The notes under the pieces were generated by a model. That model searched no databases, was not told the origin of the DNA, and saw only the letters and a list, made by a program, of their open reading frames with translations. Below, piece after piece: positions 1 to 5,447 of a stretch of 7,147 bases of DNA (position 1 is its first letter; each line of letters starts with the position of its first letter). Location: assembly GCA_900549455.1 (NCBI GenBank), contig UROM01000093.1, positions 1-7,147 on the forward strand, written 5' to 3'. Made by a program: the position numbers and the translations under genes. Origin of the DNA: an uncultured Collinsella sp. GTDB lineage: Bacteria > Actinomycetota > Coriobacteriia > Coriobacteriales > Coriobacteriaceae.

Positions 1-48
1 CGAGATGCTCAGGAGTCTCGTGGGCTCGGAGATGTGTATAAGAGACAG
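1..48. other. Illumina/Nextera adapter (P7 end, i7 index, read-2 mosaic end)
   Basis: This is not genomic sequence. Bases 1-6 (CGAGAT) match the 3' end of the Illumina P7 oligo. Bases 7-14 (GCTCAGGA) sit in the i7 index slot and read as TCCTGAGC in reverse complement, which I recall as Nextera index N704. Bases 15-48 match the 34-base Nextera read-2 sequence, ending in the 19-base Tn5 mosaic end (AGATGTGTATAAGAGACAG, 30-48). Reading the first gene through this block gives the artefactual C-terminus LLYTSPSPRDS. True insert starts at 49. Confidence 0.97.
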
Positions 49-434
49 AGCTTGGGCAGGGACTCCCCCGCGCGGGCGGCTGCAACGAGGTCGTCCTCAA
101 ACCCCTCCGGGATAAAGAACACGCAGTCGGCACTGCCCTTGGCGCTGTTGCTCTTGGAGAGCGCGTCCGCAAGGTCGTAGGTGTCGTCGCCGACGCCCGT
201 GACCAGCTCAAAGCGCGAACCCAGATGCTTGGTAAGCGCACGCGAAAGGTCGCTGTCGTCGCGGTCGACCACGATCACGTTGGCGTCGTAGGGCTTGTAC
301 TCGGTGAGCTGCGACGAGTTCCAGCTCACCGATGCCGCGATAAACACACCCAGCAGAGAAATGAACACCGTGTAGATGAGCAGATAGAGCGGGTGCGCGA
401 GCGCCATGCGAAGTGCGGTCTTAAAGGTGCTCAT
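49..434 (-). CDS. ABC-2 type transporter permease, second subunit (3' end missing)
   Basis: Inner-membrane permease of an ABC exporter, partnering the permease and ATPase encoded just upstream. Only the first 128 residues are present; the rest is lost where genomic sequence meets the adapter at base 48/49. Visible are a short basic cytoplasmic N-terminus, one transmembrane helix (about residues 14-36), then the start of a large extracytoplasmic domain (about 40-128, with VIVVDRDDSDLSRALTKHLG resembling the equivalent region of the neighbouring permease). Long TM1-TM2 loops of this kind are typical of the ABC2_membrane_3 family. The ATG at 434 is chosen because AAGGAG lies 7 bases upstream; a TTG at 449 would sit before that site and add only five residues. 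The start overlaps the end of the upstream permease gene by 14 bp, which suggests translational coupling. The substrate cannot be read from the sequence. Confidence 0.85.
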
Positions 435-1608
435 AGCGGCTCCTTCCAAAGATCAGCGTGGCGGCGGCAACGAACAGCAGCGCCATAAGGACCAGCGCGC
501 CGGCGCGAACGGCAAAGGGGCCCAGGTCCTCAAAGAAATACAGGCGGTTGAACATGTCGCAGATAAGCTTGACGGGGTTGAGCCAACACTCGGCCGGGCA
601 GGCGCGGGCGACGTCGTCGGCAAGCGCCATCGACGGCTCACCGTAGAGCCCGGCGAACAGGGCGCACGTGGTGGCAAAGCCCGTAAGGATGCCCGACTTG
701 GACGCCTTGCCGCCCTTAACGGGAAGCGTGCCCACAAAGAGTCCCAGGCCCGTGGCGGCAAGCGCGGAAGCGGCGCCACCCACCAGACACAGCCCCTCGC
801 GCCCGCCAAAGTCGATGCCCACGACCAGGCGCACGTAGCCGATCGCGATCGCCATCGAAGCAAAGGAGACCAGCCACGAGCCCACAAAGATACCGGCCAG
901 CGACGCCGTCTTGGAAAGACCGCCCACGCAGCGACGCGCGCCGAGGCCCGACAGATTGGGCTGCAAATCGACGACGCTCAAGGCGGCAAACTCGGCAGAC
1001 ATCATCGCCACCAGACCAAAGAGCGCGTAGTAGTAGATGACCGTGCCATCGGGCGTGGTGCGCGTCAGGCTCACGCGACGGGTGCCGCCCTCGAGCGACA
1101 GGGCGCGCGCAACCGCCTCCGGGTCGGCGAGCGCCGCCGGGTTGTCCTGGGCAATCTGGGACATGAGCTCGGCATTTTGCGTATACGAGCTTGCCACCGT
1201 CTCCAGAATGCTGCGGTCGGTGAGTACCGTCGACGCACGTGAGCTGTCGTAACTCGATAGCAGCGTGAGTTTGGGCGTGTCCGCATCGTCGACCGTATAG
1301 ATGCCCGCGACCTCGCCAGCCTTAAGCGCACGGTTCGCATCGGCTGCGTCATCGCACTCGTGGATCTCGAGCAGCCGGTCGTCGCCTTCCTGGGCAAGCG
1401 ACGTCGCCACGTCCTTAAAGGTCGAGGCGTCCCAGGGCTCATCCGCAACGACGGCCACCGGCACCGGGTCGACCGTACCGTCGGAGCTCAGATTCGCAAA
1501 CATAAACATGAACATCGTGGAAAGCGCGATGGGAAAGAGAGCACCCCAGACCCACGTGCTCGGCCGGCGCAACAGCGCCTTGACCGTGGTGATGATGGTG
1601 TTGAACAT
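421..1608 (-). CDS. ABC-2 type transporter permease, first subunit
   Basis: Complete 395-residue membrane subunit of an ABC exporter. Predicted layout: cytoplasmic N-terminus, TM1 (about 17-39, Met/Phe-rich), a large extracytoplasmic domain (about 42-188), then five further helices (about 190-213, 236-258, 273-295, 305-322 and 366-387). The stretch LNPVKLICDMFNRLYFFED (343-361), before the last helix, resembles the conserved Pro-containing segment of ABC-2 permeases. Length and topology fit the ABC2_membrane_3 type (NatB, LnrM/LnrN and relatives). The ATG at 1608 is preceded by a G-rich ribosome-binding site (GGGGG) that overlaps the TAG stop of the ATPase gene nine bases away, so the two are co-transcribed and probably coupled. 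The 3' end overlaps the second permease. Two non-identical permeases plus one ATPase imply a heterodimeric membrane channel. The substrate is unknown; drug, lipid or antimicrobial-peptide export is the usual role of such systems. Confidence 0.9.
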   Translation of the reverse strand: MFNTIITTVKALLRRPSTWVWGALFPIALSTMFMFMFANLSSDGTVDPVPVAVVADEPWDASTFKDVATSLAQEGDDRLLEIHECDDAADANRALKAGEVAGIYTVDDADTPKLTLLSSYDSSRASTVLTDRSILETVASSYTQNAELMSQIAQDNPAALADPEAVARALSLEGGTRRVSLTRTTPDGTVIYYYALFGLVAMMSAEFAALSVVDLQPNLSGLGARRCVGGLSKTASLAGIFVGSWLVSFASMAIAIGYVRLVVGIDFGGREGLCLVGGAASALAATGLGLFVGTLPVKGGKASKSGILTGFATTCALFAGLYGEPSMALADDVARACPAECWLNPVKLICDMFNRLYFFEDLGPFAVRAGALVLMALLFVAAATLIFGRSRYEHL

Positions 1609-1617
1609 GGCCGCCCC

Positions 1618-2556
1618 CTAGTCGCGCAGCTCGCGGCCGGTGATCTCGAGAAACACGTCGTTGAGGGTCGGCGGCTCGCTCCACACGCGGCCGAGCGCCA
1701 CGTCGGCAGCGCGCAGCGTGTCGAGGATGTCCACCAGGTTGTGCGGGCTCGCCTCGCAGGTGCAGACGAGCTCGCCGCCGGAAAGCTCAACCGAAAGCAC
1801 GTGCTCGAGGGCGCGCAGCCGCTCGACCGTGGCGGTCTCGACGGCGCCGACCTCGACGGTCACGCGCTCGCCCATCTGAATCATGCGCTTGAGCTCGTCG
1901 TTGGTGCCCTGCGCCAGCACGCGGCCGCCGTCCATGATCATGATGCGGCTGCAGATCTGCTCGACTTCCTCCATGTAATGGCTGGTATACACCACCGTGG
2001 CGCCCTCGTCGCGCAGGCGGCAGATGCCCTCCAGGATGGCGTTGCGGCTCTGCGGGTCGACCGCCACCGTGGGCTCGTCAAAAAAGATGAGCTCGGGCTT
2101 GTGCGCAATGCCGCAGGCAATGTTGAGGCGACGCGCCAGGCCGCCCGAGAGCTTACCGGGGCGAAACTTGGCAAAGTCGCCCAGCCCGACAAAGTCGATG
2201 GCTTCGTCGACCAGCGCGCGACGGCGCTTGCGGTCGTTGACGTAGAGGCTGCAGAAATAGTCGATGTTCTCGCGCACCGTAAGCTCGTCGAACACCGCCA
2301 CCTGCTGCGGCACCACGCCGATGCGGCGCTTGAGGTCATAGCGGGCGGGCGTCATGGGTTCGCCGAACAGCTCGATGATGCCTTTGTCGTAGGCAAGCAG
2401 CTGCAGAATGCAGTTGATGGACGTGGTCTTGCCCGAGCCGTTGGGGCCCAGCAGGCCAAAGATCTCGCCGGGGGCGATGCTCAGGTTAAAGTGGTCGAGC
2501 GCAATAAGGTCATCGTAGCGCTTGACGAGGTTTTCGACGTGGACGATGTCTGTCAT
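1618..2556 (-). CDS. ABC transporter ATP-binding protein (NatA/LnrL-like exporter ATPase)
   Basis: Cytoplasmic ATPase that powers the two permeases encoded downstream. All nucleotide-binding motifs are visible in the 312-residue product: Walker A GPNGSGKT (37-44), Q-loop VVPQ (Gln84), signature LSGGL (136-140, in place of LSGGQ), Walker B LIFFDEPT (156-163, Asp160 and catalytic Glu161), D-loop VAVDP (164-168) and switch His193. Residues from about 230 onward form a C-terminal extension typical of ABC-2 exporter ATPases of the DrrA/NatA/CcmA group. LSGG-x-x-RRL variants are normal in that group, so the signature change is not a sign of inactivation. ATG at 2556 has AGAAGGG 7 bases upstream. 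It is the first gene of the three-gene operon and is transcribed away from the two-component system gene at 2767, which points to shared control. A transported molecule cannot be deduced from the ATPase. Confidence 0.95.
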   Translation of the reverse strand: MTDIVHVENLVKRYDDLIALDHFNLSIAPGEIFGLLGPNGSGKTTSINCILQLLAYDKGIIELFGEPMTPARYDLKRRIGVVPQQVAVFDELTVRENIDYFCSLYVNDRKRRRALVDEAIDFVGLGDFAKFRPGKLSGGLARRLNIACGIAHKPELIFFDEPTVAVDPQSRNAILEGICRLRDEGATVVYTSHYMEEVEQICSRIMIMDGGRVLAQGTNDELKRMIQMGERVTVEVGAVETATVERLRALEHVLSVELSGGELVCTCEASPHNLVDILDTLRAADVALGRVWSEPPTLNDVFLEITGRELRD

Positions 2557-2766
2557 GAGGCGGCCCTTCTGTTGATTGCGGCCCGGTACGATTGCATCAT
2601 CGCAGGAGCCGCCGGCGCGCGCCAGTGAGCTTTGTCACGAGTGCGAGGGGGCGGAGGCGAAACCCCCGCTCGCGCGAGCGATCGACGCCGCTTTGCCGCG
2701 CGGGAGGAATGTCACAGTTGCGCAGGCGGCCCCTCCACCACGCACGGCTTCGCGTACAATACCCGT
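2557..2766. promoter_or_regulatory. Divergent regulatory region between exporter operon and two-component system
   Basis: These 210 bp separate two divergent operons and must contain both promoters. Visible elements are a perfect 14-bp palindrome CGCTCGCGCGAGCG (2667-2680), a weak hairpin just before it (GGGGG 2647-2651 with CCCCC 2663-2667), and a loose direct repeat TGTCAC-N3-TGCG (2633-2645 and 2710-2722). The palindrome and the direct repeat are candidate binding sites for the response regulator. I see no convincing promoter hexamers for the minus-strand operon. No gene is supported here: in-frame extension of the kinase upstream of 2767 uses only TTG or GTG and gives a low-complexity sequence. 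Confidence 0.6.
2755..2760 (+). promoter_or_regulatory. Putative -10 box of a leaderless kinase transcript
   Basis: TACAAT matches the bacterial -10 consensus TATAAT at five of six positions and ends six bases before the kinase ATG, so transcription would start at or beside the A of the start codon. No Shine-Dalgarno sequence precedes that ATG. There is no good -35 hexamer at 16-18 bases upstream (the sequence there is about CCTCCA), which would fit a promoter needing an activator. The start site itself is inferred. Confidence 0.55.
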
Positions 2767-3912
2767 ATGAACAGGCTTTTCGACAAATCGATCGTGCTGG
2801 CGTGCTGCATTGCGGCCGCCACGAGCCTTGCTGTGGACGCTCGCCTGGTCGCGGCGTTTTGCCTTGGCGTTATTGTCACCTCACTGGCCGAGGTCGCACA
2901 GGAGGAACGCACGCGCCGCACAAGCGAGGCCGCAAGTTACGCTTACATCATCGCGGCCGTCTTTGTGCCGCCGTTTATGCCGTTTACACCCCTCGCCTTC
3001 TATGACATCGCGCGGCGCGTGCGCCGCGAGCACGCCTGGGTCGCGCTGGGCATTGGCCCCGCTTTTGCCTTTGCGCTTGTCGCGAACCTTCGCGCCGATG
3101 CGCTCGCCGCCCGAACGCTCCTGTTGACCGCCATCCTTTCGGTTGCCGCCACCTTGTTATCGCTACGTACCGCCCAGTTAGAGCGCGAGCAGCAGCGCAT
3201 GCGCCGTATCCGCGACGAGTTGCAGGAACGTGCTCTGGCGCTCGAAGCGCGCAACCGCGATCTTGCCGACCGCCAGGACTACGAAGTCGAGCTCGCGACA
3301 CTCGCCGAGCGCGCCCGCATCGCGCGCGAGATCCACGATAACGTCGGGCACCAGCTCACGCGCGCCTCACTGCAAGCCGAAGCCTTGCGCGTGGTCCATG
3401 CCGACGAGCCCAGGGTCGCCGCCGATTTCGCCGACGTCAAACGCACGGTTGACGAGGCGCTCCAGCTTGTGCGCACCAGCGTCCACGCGCTCAACGACAA
3501 CGCCGTCGACCTTTCCGTGCAGCTCGAACGCATTGTTGAAGGCGCGCGCTCGGACGGCGGTCCGCAGATTGAGCTTGAAGTTATGACCGAACATGCGCCC
3601 GCAAACGTCGCCAATTGCTTTGCGGCGGTCCTGCGCGAGGCGCTCTCCAACACCATGCGCCATGCTTGCGCCCATGCTGTCGCTGTACGATGCATGGAGC
3701 ATCCGTCATTTTACCAGCTCATCGTTACCGATGATGGCGCGGGCGGGGTCCAAGCAAACAGCTGCAACGTCACAGGAGGCATGGGGCTTGCCTCCATGCG
3801 CGAGCGCATCGAGGCGCTTGGCGGCACCTTCACCGCTGGCCCGCGTGCCGGCGCCGCCGGCTGGCGTGTGTTTGCCACCGTTCCCAAACAGCAAGGAGAT
3901 GAGGACCGATGA
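2767..3912 (+). CDS. Sensor histidine kinase, NarL/LiaS/DesK type (HisKA_3)
   Basis: Membrane sensor kinase of 381 residues that would phosphorylate the response regulator encoded next. The N-terminal third (about 7-134) is hydrophobic, with roughly four to five membrane helices and almost no extracytoplasmic domain, as in intramembrane-sensing kinases. A charged coiled-coil linker follows (about 136-180). The dimerisation/phosphoacceptor box is ERARIAREIHDNVGHQLT, with His190 as predicted phosphorylation site. The ATPase domain shows an N-box REALSNTMRHA (Glu291, Asn295), a G1 box TDDGAGG (321-327) and a G2 box GGMGLASMRER (337-347), so it appears catalytically complete. The ATG at 2767 is the only ATG that gives a sensible N-terminal helix, and it has no ribosome-binding site, suggesting a leaderless message. 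The gene overlaps the regulator by four bases. The stimulus is unknown; similar systems sense membrane-active antimicrobials or lipid state. Confidence 0.93.
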   Translation: MNRLFDKSIVLACCIAAATSLAVDARLVAAFCLGVIVTSLAEVAQEERTRRTSEAASYAYIIAAVFVPPFMPFTPLAFYDIARRVRREHAWVALGIGPAFAFALVANLRADALAARTLLLTAILSVAATLLSLRTAQLEREQQRMRRIRDELQERALALEARNRDLADRQDYEVELATLAERARIAREIHDNVGHQLTRASLQAEALRVVHADEPRVAADFADVKRTVDEALQLVRTSVHALNDNAVDLSVQLERIVEGARSDGGPQIELEVMTEHAPANVANCFAAVLREALSNTMRHACAHAVAVRCMEHPSFYQLIVTDDGAGGVQANSCNVTGGMGLASMRERIEALGGTFTAGPRAGAAGWRVFATVPKQQGDEDR

Positions 3913-4538
3913 GGCTCATTGTTGTTGACGACGACCGTTTGGTAGTCGATTCGCTCAAGATTATCCTGGGCGCCCAGCCGCAGATAGAAGTGGTGGGCAC
4001 CGGCGCCAACGGCAACGACGCGGTTTCGCTCTATGCCGAACACGCACCCGACATCGCACTGCTCGACATCCAGATGCCGGGGCGTGACGGACTTTCGGCG
4101 GCACGCGAAATCCTTGAGCATAACCCTGCGGCGCGCGTGGTGTTTCTGACGACATTCTCGGATGACGAGTACATTGTGTCGGCGCTCAAGCTGGGCGCCC
4201 GCGGCTACCTGATCAAAACCGATGTCGCCGCCATTCCACCGGCGTTGGCGCAGGTCATGGACGGCAAACGCGTGCTCGAGGGTAAGGCGATCGAGGACAT
4301 CGATTTTGATGGGGCGGGCATCGCGGCGGGCACGCCTCGCCGGCCCGCGGCCTTTGCCAGCCTGACCGACCGCGAGTTCGAAGTCGCCGAGCTCATCGCT
4401 CGCGGCCTCGACAACAAGGAAATCGCTGCCACCGCCTATATGGGCGAAGGCACCGTACGCAACCACATCAGCTCGATTCTTGCCAAAATGGACCTGCGCA
4501 ACCGCACCCAAATCGCCATCGCCTACTTGCGAGGGTAA
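3909..4538 (+). CDS. Response regulator, NarL/LuxR family
   Basis: DNA-binding transcription factor of 209 residues, the partner of the kinase upstream. The receiver domain (about 1-120) keeps the acidic pair Asp8/Asp9, the phosphoacceptor Asp53 (in LLDIQMPG), the conserved Thr at 81 or 82 and Lys103. A linker (about 125-148) leads to a LuxR-type helix-turn-helix domain (about 150-209) with the family pattern SLTDREFEVAELIARGLDNK, EIA and GTVRNHISSI. Start: ATG at 3909 overlaps the kinase stop (ATGA), with AAGGAG at 3893-3898, 10 bases upstream, so translation is probably coupled. It is the last gene of the two-gene operon; the next gene is convergent. From position alone, the likely targets are its own promoter and the divergent ABC exporter operon. 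Confidence 0.95.
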   Translation: MRLIVVDDDRLVVDSLKIILGAQPQIEVVGTGANGNDAVSLYAEHAPDIALLDIQMPGRDGLSAAREILEHNPAARVVFLTTFSDDEYIVSALKLGARGYLIKTDVAAIPPALAQVMDGKRVLEGKAIEDIDFDGAGIAAGTPRRPAAFASLTDREFEVAELIARGLDNKEIAATAYMGEGTVRNHISSILAKMDLRNRTQIAIAYLRG

Positions 4539-4558
4539 TTACCCAACGGCCGACCACC

Positions 4559-4612
4559 CCGGCATAGCAAAATGGCTGCTACCGATTTAATGCCATTTCA
4601 ATACTATGCCGG
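4559..4612. repeat. Head-to-head imperfect palindrome (CCGGCATAG ... CTATGCCGG)
   Basis: CCGGCATAG at 4559-4567 is the exact reverse complement of CTATGCCGG at 4604-4612. Inner bases also partly pair (AAAATGGC at 4570-4577 with GCCATTT at 4592-4598), giving a 54-bp hairpin about 20 bases after the response-regulator stop. Its right half is also the left end of the first long-hairpin element, so the same terminal motif is used in both orientations. It could help terminate the regulator transcript, but no clear T-tract follows. Confidence 0.7.
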
Positions 4613-4748
4613 TTTACTACGATGAATCGCCCACCATCGACCACGGCAAATTGCGCGCTTGCAAAACCGCAGGTAGAACGCTTGCAGTATTTAGAAAAAT
4701 GCAGTCATGGTCGGGAATGTCGAATTCATCGTAGTAAACCGACATAGT
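4603..4748. repeat. Long-hairpin element, copy 1 (about 146 bp)
   Basis: The arms 4603-4627 and 4724-4748 are inverted repeats matching at 24 of 25 positions, enclosing a 96-bp core. The core carries the 16-mer CAAAACCGCAGGTAGA (4662-4677), followed by a small hairpin (GCAGG, 7-base loop, CTTGC) and an A-rich stretch. The outside flanks match copy 2: TGCCATTTCAATACTATGCC on the left (19 of 22 with 4851-4872 when extended to 4612) and CATAGTTTTGTTC on the right (4743-4755, identical to 5003-5015). The element has no open frame that looks like a transposase; it resembles a MITE or an intergenic structured repeat. Confidence 0.8.
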
Positions 4749-4859
4749 TTTGTTCAGGCGGCCCTGCACGAGCGCCTCCGCAAGTCTCGCGGGACCAAAA
4801 TGACCCGTTTTCCTCCGTCCCCGAGGGATCAGGGGCTGGTACTGACATGGTGGCATTTC

Positions 4860-5011
4860 AAAACTACGCCGGATTACGGGGCTAAAGTCGGGACCCTCAT
4901 CCATACCTTCATTTTTTCAAAAACGGCAGGCTATCTACCTGCGGTTTTGTTTTTGCGATTTTCTATATGGTCGGAGGTTCGCAATCCAGCCCCGTAATCC
5001 GGCATAGTTTT
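4860..5011. repeat. Long-hairpin element, copy 2 (about 152 bp, core inverted relative to copy 1)
   Basis: The arms 4860-4883 and 4988-5011 are inverted repeats matching at 23 of 24 positions, enclosing a 104-bp core. The core contains the exact reverse complement of copy 1's 16-mer at 4934-4949, and the following 33 bases align at about 23 of 33 without gaps, so the cores are homologous but face opposite ways. The flanks of the two copies face the same way. A central hairpin (4920-4930 with 4938-4948, one G-G mismatch, 7-base loop) is followed on the plus strand by GTTTTT, so it resembles a rho-independent terminator. Confidence 0.8.
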
Positions 5012-5043
5012 GTTCGCGGCGGCTTAACCGCGCGTTGAAGCGC

Positions 5044-5077
5044 GGGGCCGGTGGGGCATTTTTGCCCCACCGGCCCC
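5044..5077 (-). terminator. GC-rich hairpin terminator of the hydrogenase operon (probable)
   Basis: A perfect 15-bp stem (5044-5058 with 5063-5077) closes a four-base loop 21 bases after the stop of the ferredoxin gene. A smaller 6-bp hairpin (CCGCGC 5028-5033 with GCGCGG 5040-5045) lies directly downstream on the minus strand. Neither strand has a U-tract after the stem, as is common for stem-only terminators in high-GC actinobacteria. Position favours ending the minus-strand operon; it could also stop plus-strand readthrough. Confidence 0.75.
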
Positions 5078-5098
5078 TATTCCAGTTCTATTCCAGCG

Positions 5099-5440
5099 CT
5101 ATTCCGACTTGGTTTCTACCGTGGGAGTCTTGTTCGCTGCAACTGGGGTGCGGGCGGTGTCCATAGTCAGGCAGTGCTTGGGACAGCTCTCGATGCACTC
5201 GCCGCACACCACGCAGGCATACGGATCGATCGACCAGGTGCCGCCCTTGCGATCGACCGCGAGCGCGCCCGCCGGGCAGCGACGCGCACACATGCCGCAG
5301 CAAATGCACACGTCCATGTCGTTGACGATATGCCCGCGCAAGCGCTCGGGCGCCGTAATCTTCTCCTGCGGATAGCAAACCGTGACCGGCCGCTTGACCA
5401 TAGAGCCCAAGGCCGTCTTGGCAAATGTCAGTAAACTCAT
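5099..5440 (-). CDS. echF: Ech-type hydrogenase ferredoxin subunit (2x[4Fe-4S])
   Basis: Electron-transfer subunit of an energy-converting hydrogenase, passing electrons from reduced ferredoxin towards the small and large subunits on the cytoplasmic side of the membrane. The 113-residue product has two classic CxxCxxCxxxCP motifs: Cys45, 48, 51 and 55 with Pro56, and Cys76, 79, 82 and 86 with Pro87, so two [4Fe-4S] clusters are expected. A leader of about 40 residues precedes them (MSLLTFAKTALGSMVKRPVT), similar to NuoI/HycF/EchF polyferredoxins, and a short polar tail (about 95-113) follows. ATG at 5440 has GGTAGG a few bases upstream and starts seven bases after the stop of the large-subunit gene. 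It is the last gene of the operon, matching the echABCDEF order. A HycF or NuoI-like label is possible; the neighbours favour EchF. Confidence 0.85.
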   Translation of the reverse strand: MSLLTFAKTALGSMVKRPVTVCYPQEKITAPERLRGHIVNDMDVCICCGMCARRCPAGALAVDRKGGTWSIDPYACVVCGECIESCPKHCLTMDTARTPVAANKTPTVETKSE

Positions 5441-5447
5441 GCCGCGC

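Larger units (their letters stand above)
4539..5098. other. Non-coding gap with hairpin repeats between convergent operons
   Basis: This 560-bp region lies between the stop of the response regulator and the stop of the ferredoxin gene, so it contains only 3' ends. It looks AT-richer than the flanking genes. It holds one head-to-head palindrome, two related long-hairpin elements and one GC-rich terminator-like hairpin, listed separately. The two small open frames crossing it (4617-4904 minus, 4707-4997 plus) run through repeat arms and have no domain-like sequence, so I do not call them genes. Bases 4749-4859, between the long elements, show nothing recognisable beyond the shared flanks. Confidence 0.8.

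Noticed and set aside
406..1242. Long plus-strand open frame (278 codons) opposite the first permease
   Set aside because: Arg/Gly/Ala/His-rich shadow of the permease gene in a high-GC region; no domain pattern or ribosome-binding site, while the minus-strand gene has clear family features.
2054..2150. Altered ABC signature (LSGGL rather than LSGGQ) as a sign of a dead ATPase
   Set aside because: Variation at the fifth position is common in ABC-2 exporter ATPases, and Walker A, Walker B, Q-loop and switch histidine are intact.
1360..2628. Plus-strand open frame (422 codons) opposite the ATPase
   Set aside because: Antisense to a gene with complete ABC motifs; composition is typical of a mirrored high-GC frame.
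2632..2766. N-terminal extension of the histidine kinase from TTG 2632 or GTG 2641
   Set aside because: No ribosome-binding site, Arg/Gly-rich residues before the first membrane helix, and the -10-like box lies inside the extension.
2709..3005. ATG at 2709 preceded by GGGAGGA, in a different frame from the kinase
   Set aside because: Good-looking start signal, but the frame gives an Arg/His-rich product overlapping the kinase with no domain; taken as coincidence.
3711..4511. Minus-strand open frame (266 codons) opposite kinase and regulator
   Set aside because: Crosses two well-supported genes on the other strand and shows no domain.
4617..4904. Possible 95-residue minus-strand protein in the intergenic gap
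   Set aside because: Starts and ends within the hairpin elements; its sequence follows the repeat arms. Similar hypothetical proteins are expected wherever the repeat occurs. No clear ribosome-binding site.
4707..4997. Possible 96-residue plus-strand protein in the intergenic gap
   Set aside because: Runs through the right arm of copy 1 and most of copy 2; better explained as repeat sequence.
4559..5077. CRISPR array
   Set aside because: The repeats are inverted, few and of unequal spacing; no regular direct repeat-spacer pattern and no cas genes.
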